Source of the DNA: Saccharicrinis sp. UBA6048 | GTDB taxonomy: Bacteria; Bacteroidota; Bacteroidia; Bacteroidales; Marinilabiliaceae | Direction: 5' to 3' | Length of the DNA: 5,987 nucleotides | Assembly: GCA_002429115.1 (NCBI GenBank) | Contig: DIYS01000028.1 | Coordinates: forward strand, 1-5,987 | Shown: positions 1-5,981 of the stretch, in pieces | Numbering within the stretch: position 1 is the stretch's first letter | Layout of the letters: the number at the start of each line of letters is the position of its first letter | Position numbers and translations under genes: made by a program | Notes under the pieces: generated by a model | Database searches by the model: none | The model's input: only the letters and a program-made list of their open reading frames with translations | Told to the model about the DNA's origin: nothing

Positions 1-1
1 C

Positions 2-154
2 AATAATAACGGTAAAGAGTAGTTTGAAGCAGGGAAGAATGTACAGGTGCGTTTACCTGGTTTACAAAAGCAAACGAAATATTATTTTGCAATAAAATCA
101 TCGGATCGATACGATAATGTATCTGCGATTTCCAATGTATTAGAAGTATCAACA
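2..154 (+). other. C-terminal half of a fibronectin type III domain
   Basis: The residues after the TAG include R-L-P-G-L, then T-K-Y-Y-F-A-I-K, S-D-R-Y-D-N and S-A-I-S-N-V-L-E-V-S-T. This is the usual end of an Fn3 domain: the Leu before strand E, the Tyr-Tyr-Phe-Ala-Ile strand F, an Asp-x-x-x-Asn turn and strand G. Only about half the domain is inside the window. In large secreted Bacteroidota hydrolases an Fn3 domain often follows the catalytic domain, which suggests but does not prove that an enzyme lies upstream. Confidence 0.75.
20..22 (+). pseudogene. In-frame TAG interrupting an Fn3 domain
   Basis: Frame 2 reads N-N-N-G-K-E from position 2, then TAG at 20-22, then F-E-A-G-K-N-V-Q-V-R-L-P-G-L. 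The residues on both sides fit one Fn3 domain of the Bacteroidota type, in which a polar stretch leads to 'G..v.V.L.gL...T.YYFaIK..D...N.S.iSN'. Frame 1 hits TAA at 4-6, and frame 3 gives no Fn3-like residues, so a simple frameshift does not explain the break. A single base change from a TGG, TCG, CAG, GAG, AAG, TTG, TAT or TAC codon would create it. It is either a nonsense mutation, a sequencing or assembly error, or a read-through site. The following 1,933 codons are open, so any inactivation would be recent. Confidence 0.7.
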
Positions 155-3100
155 ACAGATGCTCCATACTTTAAAGAGTCTACACGGGAGGTATTCTTTG
201 ACCTTGATGTGACTCAGTCGACGGTTCAATCGCAAACCATCCAGTTCTCCAACATTGGAGAAGGATTGGTTTACTGGGCAAGTGAAACACTTAATAACAG
301 TGAACTGTGGATAAATATTGCCGATTGGGAGCAGGAAACAGAAGCCCTCGCAACCGAAGCAGCTGCCAATCCGCAATTGTACCAGGCATCTCAGCCTTAT
401 CTCGAAAGTGAAACAGTAAGTTTAAAGAGTACCGGTAAAGAGCATTTCTTAAACGATAATACGATGGCTACCGATGGTCAGTCGTATGAAACTGGAAATG
501 GATTCTATGATTTGGTTGGCTCAGGAACACCTAATGCCGGACTTATTTATGGTACACGTTTTAAAGGACCGATCAATCTGACACATGTGGAAATGGCCTT
601 ATATCCGACACAAAAGGAATGGCCTGTGCGAATTGAAATCAAGCGTGGTTCAGAAACAATTAAAAATGCTAAAACGGTACTTGTTCAGGAGTACTATGTA
701 GATACGACCAATGTAATGAGCTTTTTTAAAGTACCGCTTTATGAGCCTCAGAATATGTATGAGGACGAAAACTTCTGGGTGGTACTGCATTTTCCTAAAG
801 AAGAGCCATATCCACTGGTTATAGAAAAGAATGCACCTTATTACGAAGGCGCTTTTATGATATCTACCAATAACGGTTATACCTATAATGAGGCTTACCA
901 TACAATAGGGTATAACAGAGTACCATTGGTACGTGCATTAACTTCCGGTAAGGATGGTGCTTTTGCATTTATCGATCCAACCTCTGGTTCTATTAAAGGA
1001 GGCGAAACAAAGGATGTTAAAATTACCGTAGATGCTGAATACTTGAGTAATGGGAAGCATATGGCCACATTATCACTCTATACAACTGATATGTATAAGC
1101 CAGGTGTAGCCATTGATGTAAAAGTGCAGGTAAGCGGTCAGGAGCCGGCGTTTAAGGCGGAAGACATGTATACCTTTGATGTACATGCCAACGTTGAAAA
1201 ACTTCTGAATTTTGATGTGATCAATAGTGGTTACGATACTTTGGTAGTACGTGACGTGAACGATAATAATGGTTATTACACCAAAGCATTTGCTGATTCT
1301 CTTGTGATATTGCCTAAGCAAAAAGTAAGCATTCCGCTTAACTACCTGACAACGCAAACCGGTATATACAACGAAGATATTACCGTGATAACCAATATTG
1401 GTAATCAACTGATGGCCGCGCAGATTAGAAGTGCCGAAGCACCAACTATGTCTGTTACTTCAGCATCGCCAATTAGTATAGAAGTACCTTATGATGGCAC
1501 AGCAGAAATCCTGGTCGATGTGAGTAACACTGGAACAGGTTCTGTATTAGAGTACGACATTGATGAATATAATGCATCAAGAGTATATGGAGGTTACATG
1601 GCCAATGGGCAGAGTTATTCCATTAAGAGCTCAAATGATGTTGATGGACCGGCGGAGAACCTTTGGGAAGAGATAGAGCCATTTGCAATAACTTATCCGC
1701 AAAAGTATTTCTTTACACGTGAGTTTCCGTTTGAAAAGGCCTTCCCATTCTTTAATGGACAGTTGACCAAAATGAGAATTGATCGCGATGGAACACTATT
1801 CAGTGATGGTCGTGATGAGAGTGCCAACAGGACGGCAAGTGACTTTACTACCATTGATTGTAAGGATGCTAATGTATTCTTTAAAGATGTGTACTACCAT
1901 GACTTTGGTGATCGTCGCGTATTTACATTAGTCACTTACCTTGCCGATAAAGAGTATGAAGCAGAAAAGGATATATATACGCAGGTGGTGTTCTTTTCAG
2001 ATGGCGCCATTGAATATCGTTATAAAGATGTGGATGCCATTATCAACAATAACCTGAATAACTGTAACATTCAGTTAAGCGGTTTCAATACAGCCGATAC
2101 CTTGGTGTATGCACGCTACGATGATGGACAACAGGTTCTTAAAAACGGTCTGGTAGTGCGCTTTGAGCCAACGACCGATCTAAATGTGATATCAACTTAC
2201 GAAACAAGCGGATCGATCACAAAAGGTCAGACAAAGCAGCTTGCCTTTAAAGTAGAGCCATCAAAGCTTGGTGCTCCGGCTGGTACATATTCTAATGCAA
2301 TTCGTGTTAAGGCTAATACACCGGACAACTATCAGGATATTCCGGCTGAAATTACAATAAACGGTATGGCTGATTTAACAGTGGCCGATACCCTTTCTTT
2401 TGAAATGGTTAAGACCGGACAATCAGCAGTAGCTTACCTGGAAGTACAAAACTTAGGTAGTGATGCAGCGATTATTAACAATGGAGATATCGTTTTTGGC
2501 TATGCTCAGTTTGCTGTAGAAAGTCAATTACCTATGGAGTTACCGCCATTTTCATCTCAGATGATAAAAGTAGCTTTTACACCAACGGTAGCAAGTAACT
2601 TATTGACCAGTGCAATTATTAATTTCTCCAATGGGCAAACAGGTTCATGTGTAATTTCAGCAACAGGGAAAATTGATCCGGTGATGACCAATACCCTTCC
2701 TTCGTCTGTAGTTGAGGAAGTTAATGCTGGCGAAACAATCTCAGTGCCGTTTAGCATCGCAGCCAGTGCTGCTGACCTGGAGTACAGTTTTAAAAATTCA
2801 GTATTTGCGCATGCTGTAAGAGCCGATCAGAAGATGGGTGAAGGAAAAATTACCGAAGACTTAACAGGTTCATACGGATATAACTGGCAGGAAGGTGAAA
2901 TTAATGGCGCTTACCATAAGTGGGATGATTTAAAAGACTATGCCGATACGGACACTTTATTTATTTCACAAGGTGGACAGTTTACTTTAGACTTAGGCTT
3001 TGAGTTTCCATATTATGGTGAAACGTTTGATACCATTTGGGTGTCTAAAAATGGATATGTTACCCCGGTATTTCCTCAGAGTGATATCGTTGGTTTAAAC

Positions 3101-5848
3101 TTTAAAAAAGACGATGGTATTCAGGGGATGATCGGGCCACACATCTCTAATATGGTTCCTGCCAATAGTAAAGATGGTGTTCTGCTTCGACAATTGAATG
3201 ACCGTGTATTTTTACAGTGGGATAACTTCATCAGCGATGGTTACTATACCTCAGCTCCTGTTACTTTCCAGTTGGAACTGGTAGAGGATGGATCGTTTTT
3301 CTTTCACTATAAAGACGTTGATCGCTGGGATGCTCCATTGAATTATGGTATCGAAAGTCCGGATGAATCAGAATACATCGAACCGGAACGATCGATTGCC
3401 ATCACCAAGAATAATAAAACAATATTCGATAACATGACCCTGGCTTTAACACCTCCGTCAAATGGAGTAGTTAATGAAGGAGAAACAATTAATTTCGATT
3501 TACAATTAACGGCCGACGCTTTTTATGCCAATGGAGTTTATAAAGATACTTTGGTACTATATACCGGAAGCCAGCAGGAGCCTATCAAAAAAGTTCCAGT
3601 GCAAATGACGGTAGTAAACGGAGTTGGTAATATAATGGCACCAGCTGAGGTTGAAGCTGCTCAGGTTATTTTTAAAGATGGAGTAACCACGAATGCCAGG
3701 GCTCAACAAGTTATTCTGTTGACGAATAAAGGACGTGGCTCGGCTTCAATATCTAAAATACCTAATGAGGCATTAGAAGGATTTGAGTTGTTTGATACTA
3801 ATGGAAATGCAATCGTTAAATCAAGCAGTGGTATTTTAGCTCAGCCAATCCAGGTAAAACCATGGGAAACGGATACTTTGAGAGTACAGGTGCCAGTAAC
3901 TGCTTTGCAGGATATTAATGGTCAATTGCACTTTGAAGGTAACTTTGAAACTGTTTCTACACAATTTATTGCGAGTGTGGTTCCTTCTCCGGAATTTTCG
4001 TGGACCGCTGTTGATCAAAACATCGATATGCTGAATAGCGATGAGTATAAGTATACATTCTCTATCAGCAATAGCGGAACGACTGATCTCGATTATAAAT
4101 TACTGCCAACGGTTAAATCAAAACTTCCTGAGGGCGAGTATCCTGGTGAAATTACTGAGATCGTACCAATTACATACGAACAACCGTTTACCCTTGATTC
4201 AGTGGCACTGGATCGTAAAGAGGCACCGGATGCCTATCATTCACCTGGTACAAAAATGTTATACAGTAACCATTTCAGTGCACCAGAAGGAGGTATGCTT
4301 ATTACTCATGTGAAGGTGAATCTGAACCTGGAAAATCCGGATAAGCTATTAGGCCTGCAAATTGCAGTGAACGGTGAACTGCCGGAAAGAGGCAAACTAT
4401 GGAGTCGGAAACAAAATGAGAGTATCACTGATTTGACCCCTGCTACCTTTGCTTACGAACAGCGGTATAAAGCGCCTGAAGCAATCAAGGACGAATGGAT
4501 TATTATGCCATTGACGCAACCAGTGCAAATTCTGGAAGGCGAAGATTTCTGGGTAACCATTGATTATCCTGGAACAGACTTAGCCCGTTCAGGTCATTCA
4601 TTGGGATACGATGTGGCCTTGAATGAAAGTACTTTAGACTCTACAATTTATGGTTTGGAACGCGACTATTTTGATTTTGGTGTTTCATGGAGCCATAATG
4701 ATATGGGTAAAGTGTGGAAAATACGTCCGCTTTCAGCTATTGGCGATAATGGTCAGTGGTTAACCGCTGAACCAATTGATGGTACCATTGCAGGTGGCGA
4801 GTCACTTGATATCACAACCACTGTAGTTGGTGATTTTGCCAACAAAGGTGAGCACGAAGGACAACTGATTGTGCTTACTAATGATGTGGAGAACACAACA
4901 GATAGAATAAGCTATAACATCAGTGTCAATGGATATCCGGAGCTGGTTTACAAACCAAATAGCTACAAAGATACCTTACGCATGGTGGAGACAGAGAGTC
5001 AAATTCTAAATTATATATTTGAAGATCCGGAAGGTGATGCCATAAGCTTTAGCATGAGCGAAATTGATAATGATTCGATTAAAGTCATTACTGAGTCAAC
5101 AACAGCCAATAGTGCTAAAGTTAAGGTGGTTACTAACTATAAGAGCGATGGTCTTTATGAGATACCTGTCAGTATATCAGATGCTGCCGGTAATGTATTG
5201 GCCGATACCATCCGTTTTGAGGTGAAAGATCTGAATAGAACGCCTTATCTGAATCCGGAATTGAAGACTATAAAGTTGAACCTGGCAGATCCTGATCCGA
5301 TGACCATCGACATCAATGAATTATTTATTGATCCGGATGGCGATGATCTTTACTTGCAGGCTGGTAACACCACTCAAGCAGTATTGGATATGGCTTTAGG
5401 ATATGATTACATCACTTTACATCCAAAAGCTGAAGGACTTGGTTTACTAGTGTTTGCGGCTAACGATGGCAAAGAAAACGGATATAAGTTCGATTACATC
5501 TATGTAACGGTCAGTAATAATCCGGATGCTGTGCCAAGTCAGTTAAACGGTTTTGAAGGCAACCAACAGTTAATGGAACAACTTGAGCAAGGTGCAGTGA
5601 TTACGCCTAATTTGATCAATAAAGGTGAGTCATCGCAGGTATTGTTCAAGCTTGACGAAGCTGCCAACGTTCGATTGGAGCTGTATAACATGCAGGGACA
5701 ATGCATTCATTCATACATTAATACAGAGCGGGCTGAAGGGCTTAATCAGGAGCAGATAGATTTTTCAACACTGTCTTCAGGAATGTACCTGTGTCGTTTT
5801 GTAATGAATAATCAAGTAACAAGTACAGTTAAAATAATAGTTAAGTAA
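47..5848 (+). CDS. C-terminal part of a giant multi-domain T9SS-secreted surface protein
   Basis: This frame encodes 1,933 residues of extracellular beta-sandwich modules and no visible catalytic domain. In order they are: the end of an Fn3 domain (1-36); four Ig-like domains, each split by a large insert (about 49-364, 475-773, 889-1192, 1322-1630); ASH-like linkers (366-466, 774-876, 1197-1312); two cadherin-like domains (1631-1728, 1731-1825); and a T9SS type A sorting domain (1851-1933). There is no signal peptide or membrane segment. The GTG at 47 lies within an Fn3 strand region and lacks a clear ribosome binding site. Fn3-like sequence continues upstream in frame to a TAG at 20-22, so the real gene starts outside the window. 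The first internal ATG is M140 (464-466). Bacteroidota proteins with such tails are often adhesins or S8 peptidases, but the head is unseen, so the function is left open. If the TAG is real, this segment would not be exported and the gene is probably a pseudogene. Confidence 0.9.
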   Translation: MRLPGLQKQTKYYFAIKSSDRYDNVSAISNVLEVSTTDAPYFKESTREVFFDLDVTQSTVQSQTIQFSNIGEGLVYWASETLNNSELWINIADWEQETEALATEAAANPQLYQASQPYLESETVSLKSTGKEHFLNDNTMATDGQSYETGNGFYDLVGSGTPNAGLIYGTRFKGPINLTHVEMALYPTQKEWPVRIEIKRGSETIKNAKTVLVQEYYVDTTNVMSFFKVPLYEPQNMYEDENFWVVLHFPKEEPYPLVIEKNAPYYEGAFMISTNNGYTYNEAYHTIGYNRVPLVRALTSGKDGAFAFIDPTSGSIKGGETKDVKITVDAEYLSNGKHMATLSLYTTDMYKPGVAIDVKVQVSGQEPAFKAEDMYTFDVHANVEKLLNFDVINSGYDTLVVRDVNDNNGYYTKAFADSLVILPKQKVSIPLNYLTTQTGIYNEDITVITNIGNQLMAAQIRSAEAPTMSVTSASPISIEVPYDGTAEILVDVSNTGTGSVLEYDIDEYNASRVYGGYMANGQSYSIKSSNDVDGPAENLWEEIEPFAITYPQKYFFTREFPFEKAFPFFNGQLTKMRIDRDGTLFSDGRDESANRTASDFTTIDCKDANVFFKDVYYHDFGDRRVFTLVTYLADKEYEAEKDIYTQVVFFSDGAIEYRYKDVDAIINNNLNNCNIQLSGFNTADTLVYARYDDGQQVLKNGLVVRFEPTTDLNVISTYETSGSITKGQTKQLAFKVEPSKLGAPAGTYSNAIRVKANTPDNYQDIPAEITINGMADLTVADTLSFEMVKTGQSAVAYLEVQNLGSDAAIINNGDIVFGYAQFAVESQLPMELPPFSSQMIKVAFTPTVASNLLTSAIINFSNGQTGSCVISATGKIDPVMTNTLPSSVVEEVNAGETISVPFSIAASAADLEYSFKNSVFAHAVRADQKMGEGKITEDLTGSYGYNWQEGEINGAYHKWDDLKDYADTDTLFISQGGQFTLDLGFEFPYYGETFDTIWVSKNGYVTPVFPQSDIVGLNFKKDDGIQGMIGPHISNMVPANSKDGVLLRQLNDRVFLQWDNFISDGYYTSAPVTFQLELVEDGSFFFHYKDVDRWDAPLNYGIESPDESEYIEPERSIAITKNNKTIFDNMTLALTPPSNGVVNEGETINFDLQLTADAFYANGVYKDTLVLYTGSQQEPIKKVPVQMTVVNGVGNIMAPAEVEAAQVIFKDGVTTNARAQQVILLTNKGRGSASISKIPNEALEGFELFDTNGNAIVKSSSGILAQPIQVKPWETDTLRVQVPVTALQDINGQLHFEGNFETVSTQFIASVVPSPEFSWTAVDQNIDMLNSDEYKYTFSISNSGTTDLDYKLLPTVKSKLPEGEYPGEITEIVPITYEQPFTLDSVALDRKEAPDAYHSPGTKMLYSNHFSAPEGGMLITHVKVNLNLENPDKLLGLQIAVNGELPERGKLWSRKQNESITDLTPATFAYEQRYKAPEAIKDEWIIMPLTQPVQILEGEDFWVTIDYPGTDLARSGHSLGYDVALNESTLDSTIYGLERDYFDFGVSWSHNDMGKVWKIRPLSAIGDNGQWLTAEPIDGTIAGGESLDITTTVVGDFANKGEHEGQLIVLTNDVENTTDRISYNISVNGYPELVYKPNSYKDTLRMVETESQILNYIFEDPEGDAISFSMSEIDNDSIKVITESTTANSAKVKVVTNYKSDGLYEIPVSISDAAGNVLADTIRFEVKDLNRTPYLNPELKTIKLNLADPDPMTIDINELFIDPDGDDLYLQAGNTTQAVLDMALGYDYITLHPKAEGLGLLVFAANDGKENGYKFDYIYVTVSNNPDAVPSQLNGFEGNQQLMEQLEQGAVITPNLINKGESSQVLFKLDEAANVRLELYNMQGQCIHSYINTERAEGLNQEQIDFSTLSSGMYLCRFVMNNQVTSTVKIIVK
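467..1141 (+). repeat. Protein repeat A1: jelly-roll-like insert plus closing Ig half
   Basis: Residues 141-365. The insert carries T-H-V-E-M-A-L-Y-P (179-187), P-V-R-I-E-I-K-R-G (193-201), K-V-P-L-Y-E-P (228-234) and E-N-F-W-V-V-L-H-F-P (241-250). The closing Ig half starts near A-F-I-D-P-T-S-G-S-I-K-G-G-E (307-320) and ends V-K-V-Q-V-S-G. It aligns by eye along its whole length with residues 1373-1629, so the two are ancient paralogous modules. The strand pattern (an H-V strand, a strand with Pro/Leu, then an aromatic 'FWV' strand) suggests a jelly-roll or carbohydrate-binding-like sandwich. That fold is inferred from pattern only, and no ligand can be named. Confidence 0.6.
1142..1444 (+). 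other. ASH/choice-of-anchor-D-like linker domain 1
   Basis: Residues 366-466. It opens with a short strand, T-F-D-V-H-A-N-V-E-K-L-L-N-F-D-V-I-N-S-G, followed by Y-D-T-L-V-V and later L-P-K-Q-K-V-S-I-P-L-N-Y. This is the order seen in ASH and 'choice-of-anchor D' domains: a conserved 'f.v.N.G...l.v' strand pair, then a polar loop and a 'p.....v.v.f.p' strand. The usual 'G...a.l.i.sn' ending appears as G-I-Y-N-E-D-I-T-V-I-T-N. It sits between split-Ig modules 1 and 2 and probably acts as a rigid spacer. Confidence 0.5.
1682..2365 (+). repeat. Protein repeat B1: nidogen-like insert plus closing Ig half
   Basis: Residues 546-773. Visible motifs are F-P-F-E-K-A-F-P-F-F-N-G (560-571), K-M-R-I-D-R-D-G (575-582), R-R-V-F-T-L-V-T-Y (623-631) and F-S-D-G-A-I-E-Y-R-Y-K-D-V-D (650-663), then the closing Ig half around T-S-G-S-I-T-K-G-Q-T. 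The pattern 'FpFfg..~.i.v..dG...F', then 'fq..l..dGsi.~~YkdvD', matches nidogen-like lectin sheets common in secreted bacterial proteins. It pairs with residues 975-1191. Compared with that copy, the first part is less canonical: the 'vs.NGy' strand is R-I-D-R-D-G here, and there is a longer charged stretch at 586-606. Confidence 0.6.
2366..2674 (+). other. ASH/choice-of-anchor-D-like linker domain 2
   Basis: Residues 774-876. Key stretches are L-S-F-E-M-V-K-T-G-Q-S-A-V-A-Y-L-E-V-Q-N-L-G (783-804), L-P-P-F-S-S-Q-M-I-K-V-A-F-T-P (832-846) and G-S-C-V-I-S-A-T-G (866-874). The 'G......l.v.N.G' strand, the 'lpp.~s..i.v.ftP' strand and the final 'v.l.a.G' are the three hallmarks of the ASH/choice-of-anchor-D fold, and this is the clearest of the three linkers. 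It joins the two B-type modules. Confidence 0.7.
2969..3619 (+). repeat. Protein repeat B2: nidogen-like insert plus closing Ig half
   Basis: Residues 975-1191. It reads L-G-F-E-F-P-Y-Y-G-E-T-F-D-T-I-W-V-S-K-N-G-Y-V (983-1005), then G-M-I-G-P-H-I (1027-1033), D-R-V-F-L-Q-W-D-N-F (1052-1061) and F-Q-L-E-L-V-E-D-G-S-F-F-F-H-Y-K-D-V-D (1074-1092), and N-Y-G-I-E (1099-1103). This is the more canonical of the two nidogen-like sheets: 'FpyYG..~d.i.vs.NGyv.f', 'iaP..', 'vv.W', 'fQ..L.edGs..f.Yk.v' and '.GIe'. The closing Ig half follows near P-S-N-G-V-V-N-E-G-E-T. Nidogen-like modules often bind matrix or glycan partners, but no ligand can be read here. Confidence 0.7.
3635..3982 (+). other. ASH-like linker domain 3
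   Basis: Residues 1197-1312. Stretches such as A-Q-Q-V-I-L-L-T-N-K-G-R-G-S-A-S-I (1219-1235), V-K-P-W-E-T-D-T-L-R-V-Q-V-P (1270-1283) and G-Q-L-H-F-E-G-N-F (1292-1300) follow the ASH-like order: a strand ending in N-x-G, a strand after a Pro-rich turn, and a closing strand. It is more divergent than the linker at residues 774-876. It sits between repeats B2 and A2. Confidence 0.45.
4163..4933 (+). repeat. Protein repeat A2: jelly-roll-like insert plus closing Ig half
   Basis: Residues 1373-1629. Matches to repeat A1 are T-H-V-K-V-N-L-N-L (1420-1428) to T-H-V-E-M-A-L-Y-P, G-L-Q-I-A-V-N-G (1436-1443) to V-R-I-E-I-K-R-G, M-P-L-T-Q-P (1487-1492) to V-P-L-Y-E-P, and E-D-F-W-V-T-I-D-Y-P-G (1499-1509) to E-N-F-W-V-V-L-H-F-P. 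The closing Ig half carries W-L-T-A-E-P-I-D-G-T-I-A-G-G-E-S (1571-1586) and L-I-V-L-T-N-D, the classic 'W...~P.sGti.aG.s' and 'i.i.tND' motif pair of BACON-like and Ig-like domains in Bacteroidota. It is the most canonical of the four closing halves. Confidence 0.65.
4937..5230 (+). other. Cadherin-like domain 1
   Basis: Residues 1631-1728. The motif F-E-D-P-E-G-D-A-I-S-F-S-M (1658-1670) is the 'f.DpdgD.l.~s' signature of bacterial cadherin-like and tandem Ig-like domains. It is followed by Y-E-I-P-V-S-I-S-D-A-A-G-N (1704-1716) and a closing strand, I-R-F-E-V-K-D-L-N. The acidic loop often binds calcium in this family. Calcium binding here is inferred from the acidic motif alone. Confidence 0.6.
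5237..5521 (+). other. Cadherin-like domain 2
   Basis: Residues 1731-1825. It repeats the pattern of the preceding domain, with I-D-P-D-G-D-D-L-Y-L (1761-1770) as the acidic motif, then L-L-V-F-A-A-N-D-G-K-E-N-G (1800-1812) as the 'a.DG..~' strand and Y-I-Y-V-T-V-S-N as the last strand. The two domains are adjacent with almost no linker, as is usual for tandem calcium-stiffened stalks. Both follow the four split-Ig modules and lie just before the sorting signal. Confidence 0.65.
5597..5845 (+). other. T9SS type A C-terminal sorting domain
   Basis: Residues 1851-1933, the last 83 of the protein. The domain reads T-P-N-L-I-N (1853-1858), V-L-F-K-L-D-E-A-A-N-V-R-L-E-L-Y (1865-1880), N-M-Q-G-Q (1881-1885), L-S-S-G-M-Y-L-C-R-F (1909-1918) and ends V-K-I-I-V-K. 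These match the Por secretion/T9SS type A layout: a 'yPNP' start, 'f.l.....v.l.lyd..G', 'l..G.Y..r' and a basic 'k.~vk' end. The start departs from consensus (T-P-N-L rather than Y-P-N-P). The domain directs transfer across the outer membrane and is normally removed or replaced by a lipopolysaccharide anchor. It shows that the protein is meant for the surface, provided it has an upstream signal peptide. Confidence 0.88.
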
Positions 5849-5854
5849 GTGAAA

Positions 5855-5910
5855 GGAGGATGTCCAAAAATATAGTCACCACGACCTCCCTGAGTTGCTC
5901 CCTGAAGGAG
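5855..5910. repeat. Overlapping short inverted repeats after the stop
   Basis: GGAGG at 5855-5859 pairs with CCTCC at 5885-5889. The stem continues past an A-A mismatch through TGT/ACG (5861-5863 with 5881-5883), with one G-U pair. A second, competing stem is CTCC at 5898-5901 with GGAG at 5907-5910 around a five-base loop, CTGAA. The octamer CTCCCTGA occurs twice, at 5886-5893 and 5898-5905. The two possible partners for a GGAG strand mean alternative folds. The first GGAGG looks like a strong ribosome binding site but directly abuts ATG at 5860, which is too close to use. Confidence 0.4.
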
Positions 5911-5942
5911 TCGAATGGAAGACGGAGTGATTACTCATAGTC

Positions 5943-5981
5943 CATCAGCGCAGGTTGAATTACATCTCGCTGCGCTCGATG
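5943..5981. repeat. Imperfect inverted repeat, 11-bp stem with one bulge
   Basis: CATC-AGCGCAG at 5943-5953 pairs with CTGCGCT at 5970-5976 and GATG at 5978-5981, leaving C5977 bulged. The loop is 16 bases (5954-5969). The 11 pairs are all Watson-Crick with seven G-C. No U-tract follows before the window ends, so it is not a proven terminator. Sequences containing GAGCGCAGCGAG, read on the minus strand here at 5968-5979 apart from edge bases, recur in intergenic palindromic repeats of many bacteria, which makes a REP-like unit possible. Confidence 0.55.

Noticed and set aside
20..22. TAG reassigned to glutamine (a phage-type alternative code)
   Set aside because: A Gln would fit the site, but no other in-frame TAG occurs in the following 1,933 codons. 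The gene is a host-type T9SS protein, not a phage gene.
47..49. GTG at 47 as the genuine start of the protein
   Set aside because: It lies in the middle of an Fn3 domain, has no clear ribosome binding site, and would give a T9SS protein with no signal peptide. It is merely the first start-like codon after the TAG at 20-22.
149..4018. Minus-strand open frames of 60-111 codons (149-376, 650-901, 1073-1408, 2557-2757, 3836-4018)
   Set aside because: All lie opposite well-supported coding sequence, have no recognisable products, and show no promoter or operon context.
4041..4313. Plus-strand open frame of 90 codons overlapping the main gene
   Set aside because: It is a shadow in another frame of a region whose main-frame translation is a clear paralogous repeat. 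Its own product has no domain-like pattern.
5855..5913. Intrinsic terminator just after the gene
   Set aside because: The stems are short or bulged and no T-run follows any of them on the plus strand, so termination cannot be claimed.
5860..5940. A 26-codon ORF from ATG at 5860 after AAAGGAGG
   Set aside because: The GGAGG directly touches the ATG, leaving no spacer for initiation. The product (M-S-K-N-I-V-T-T-T-S...) is low-complexity and resembles nothing known, and the GGAGG is better explained as one arm of an inverted repeat.
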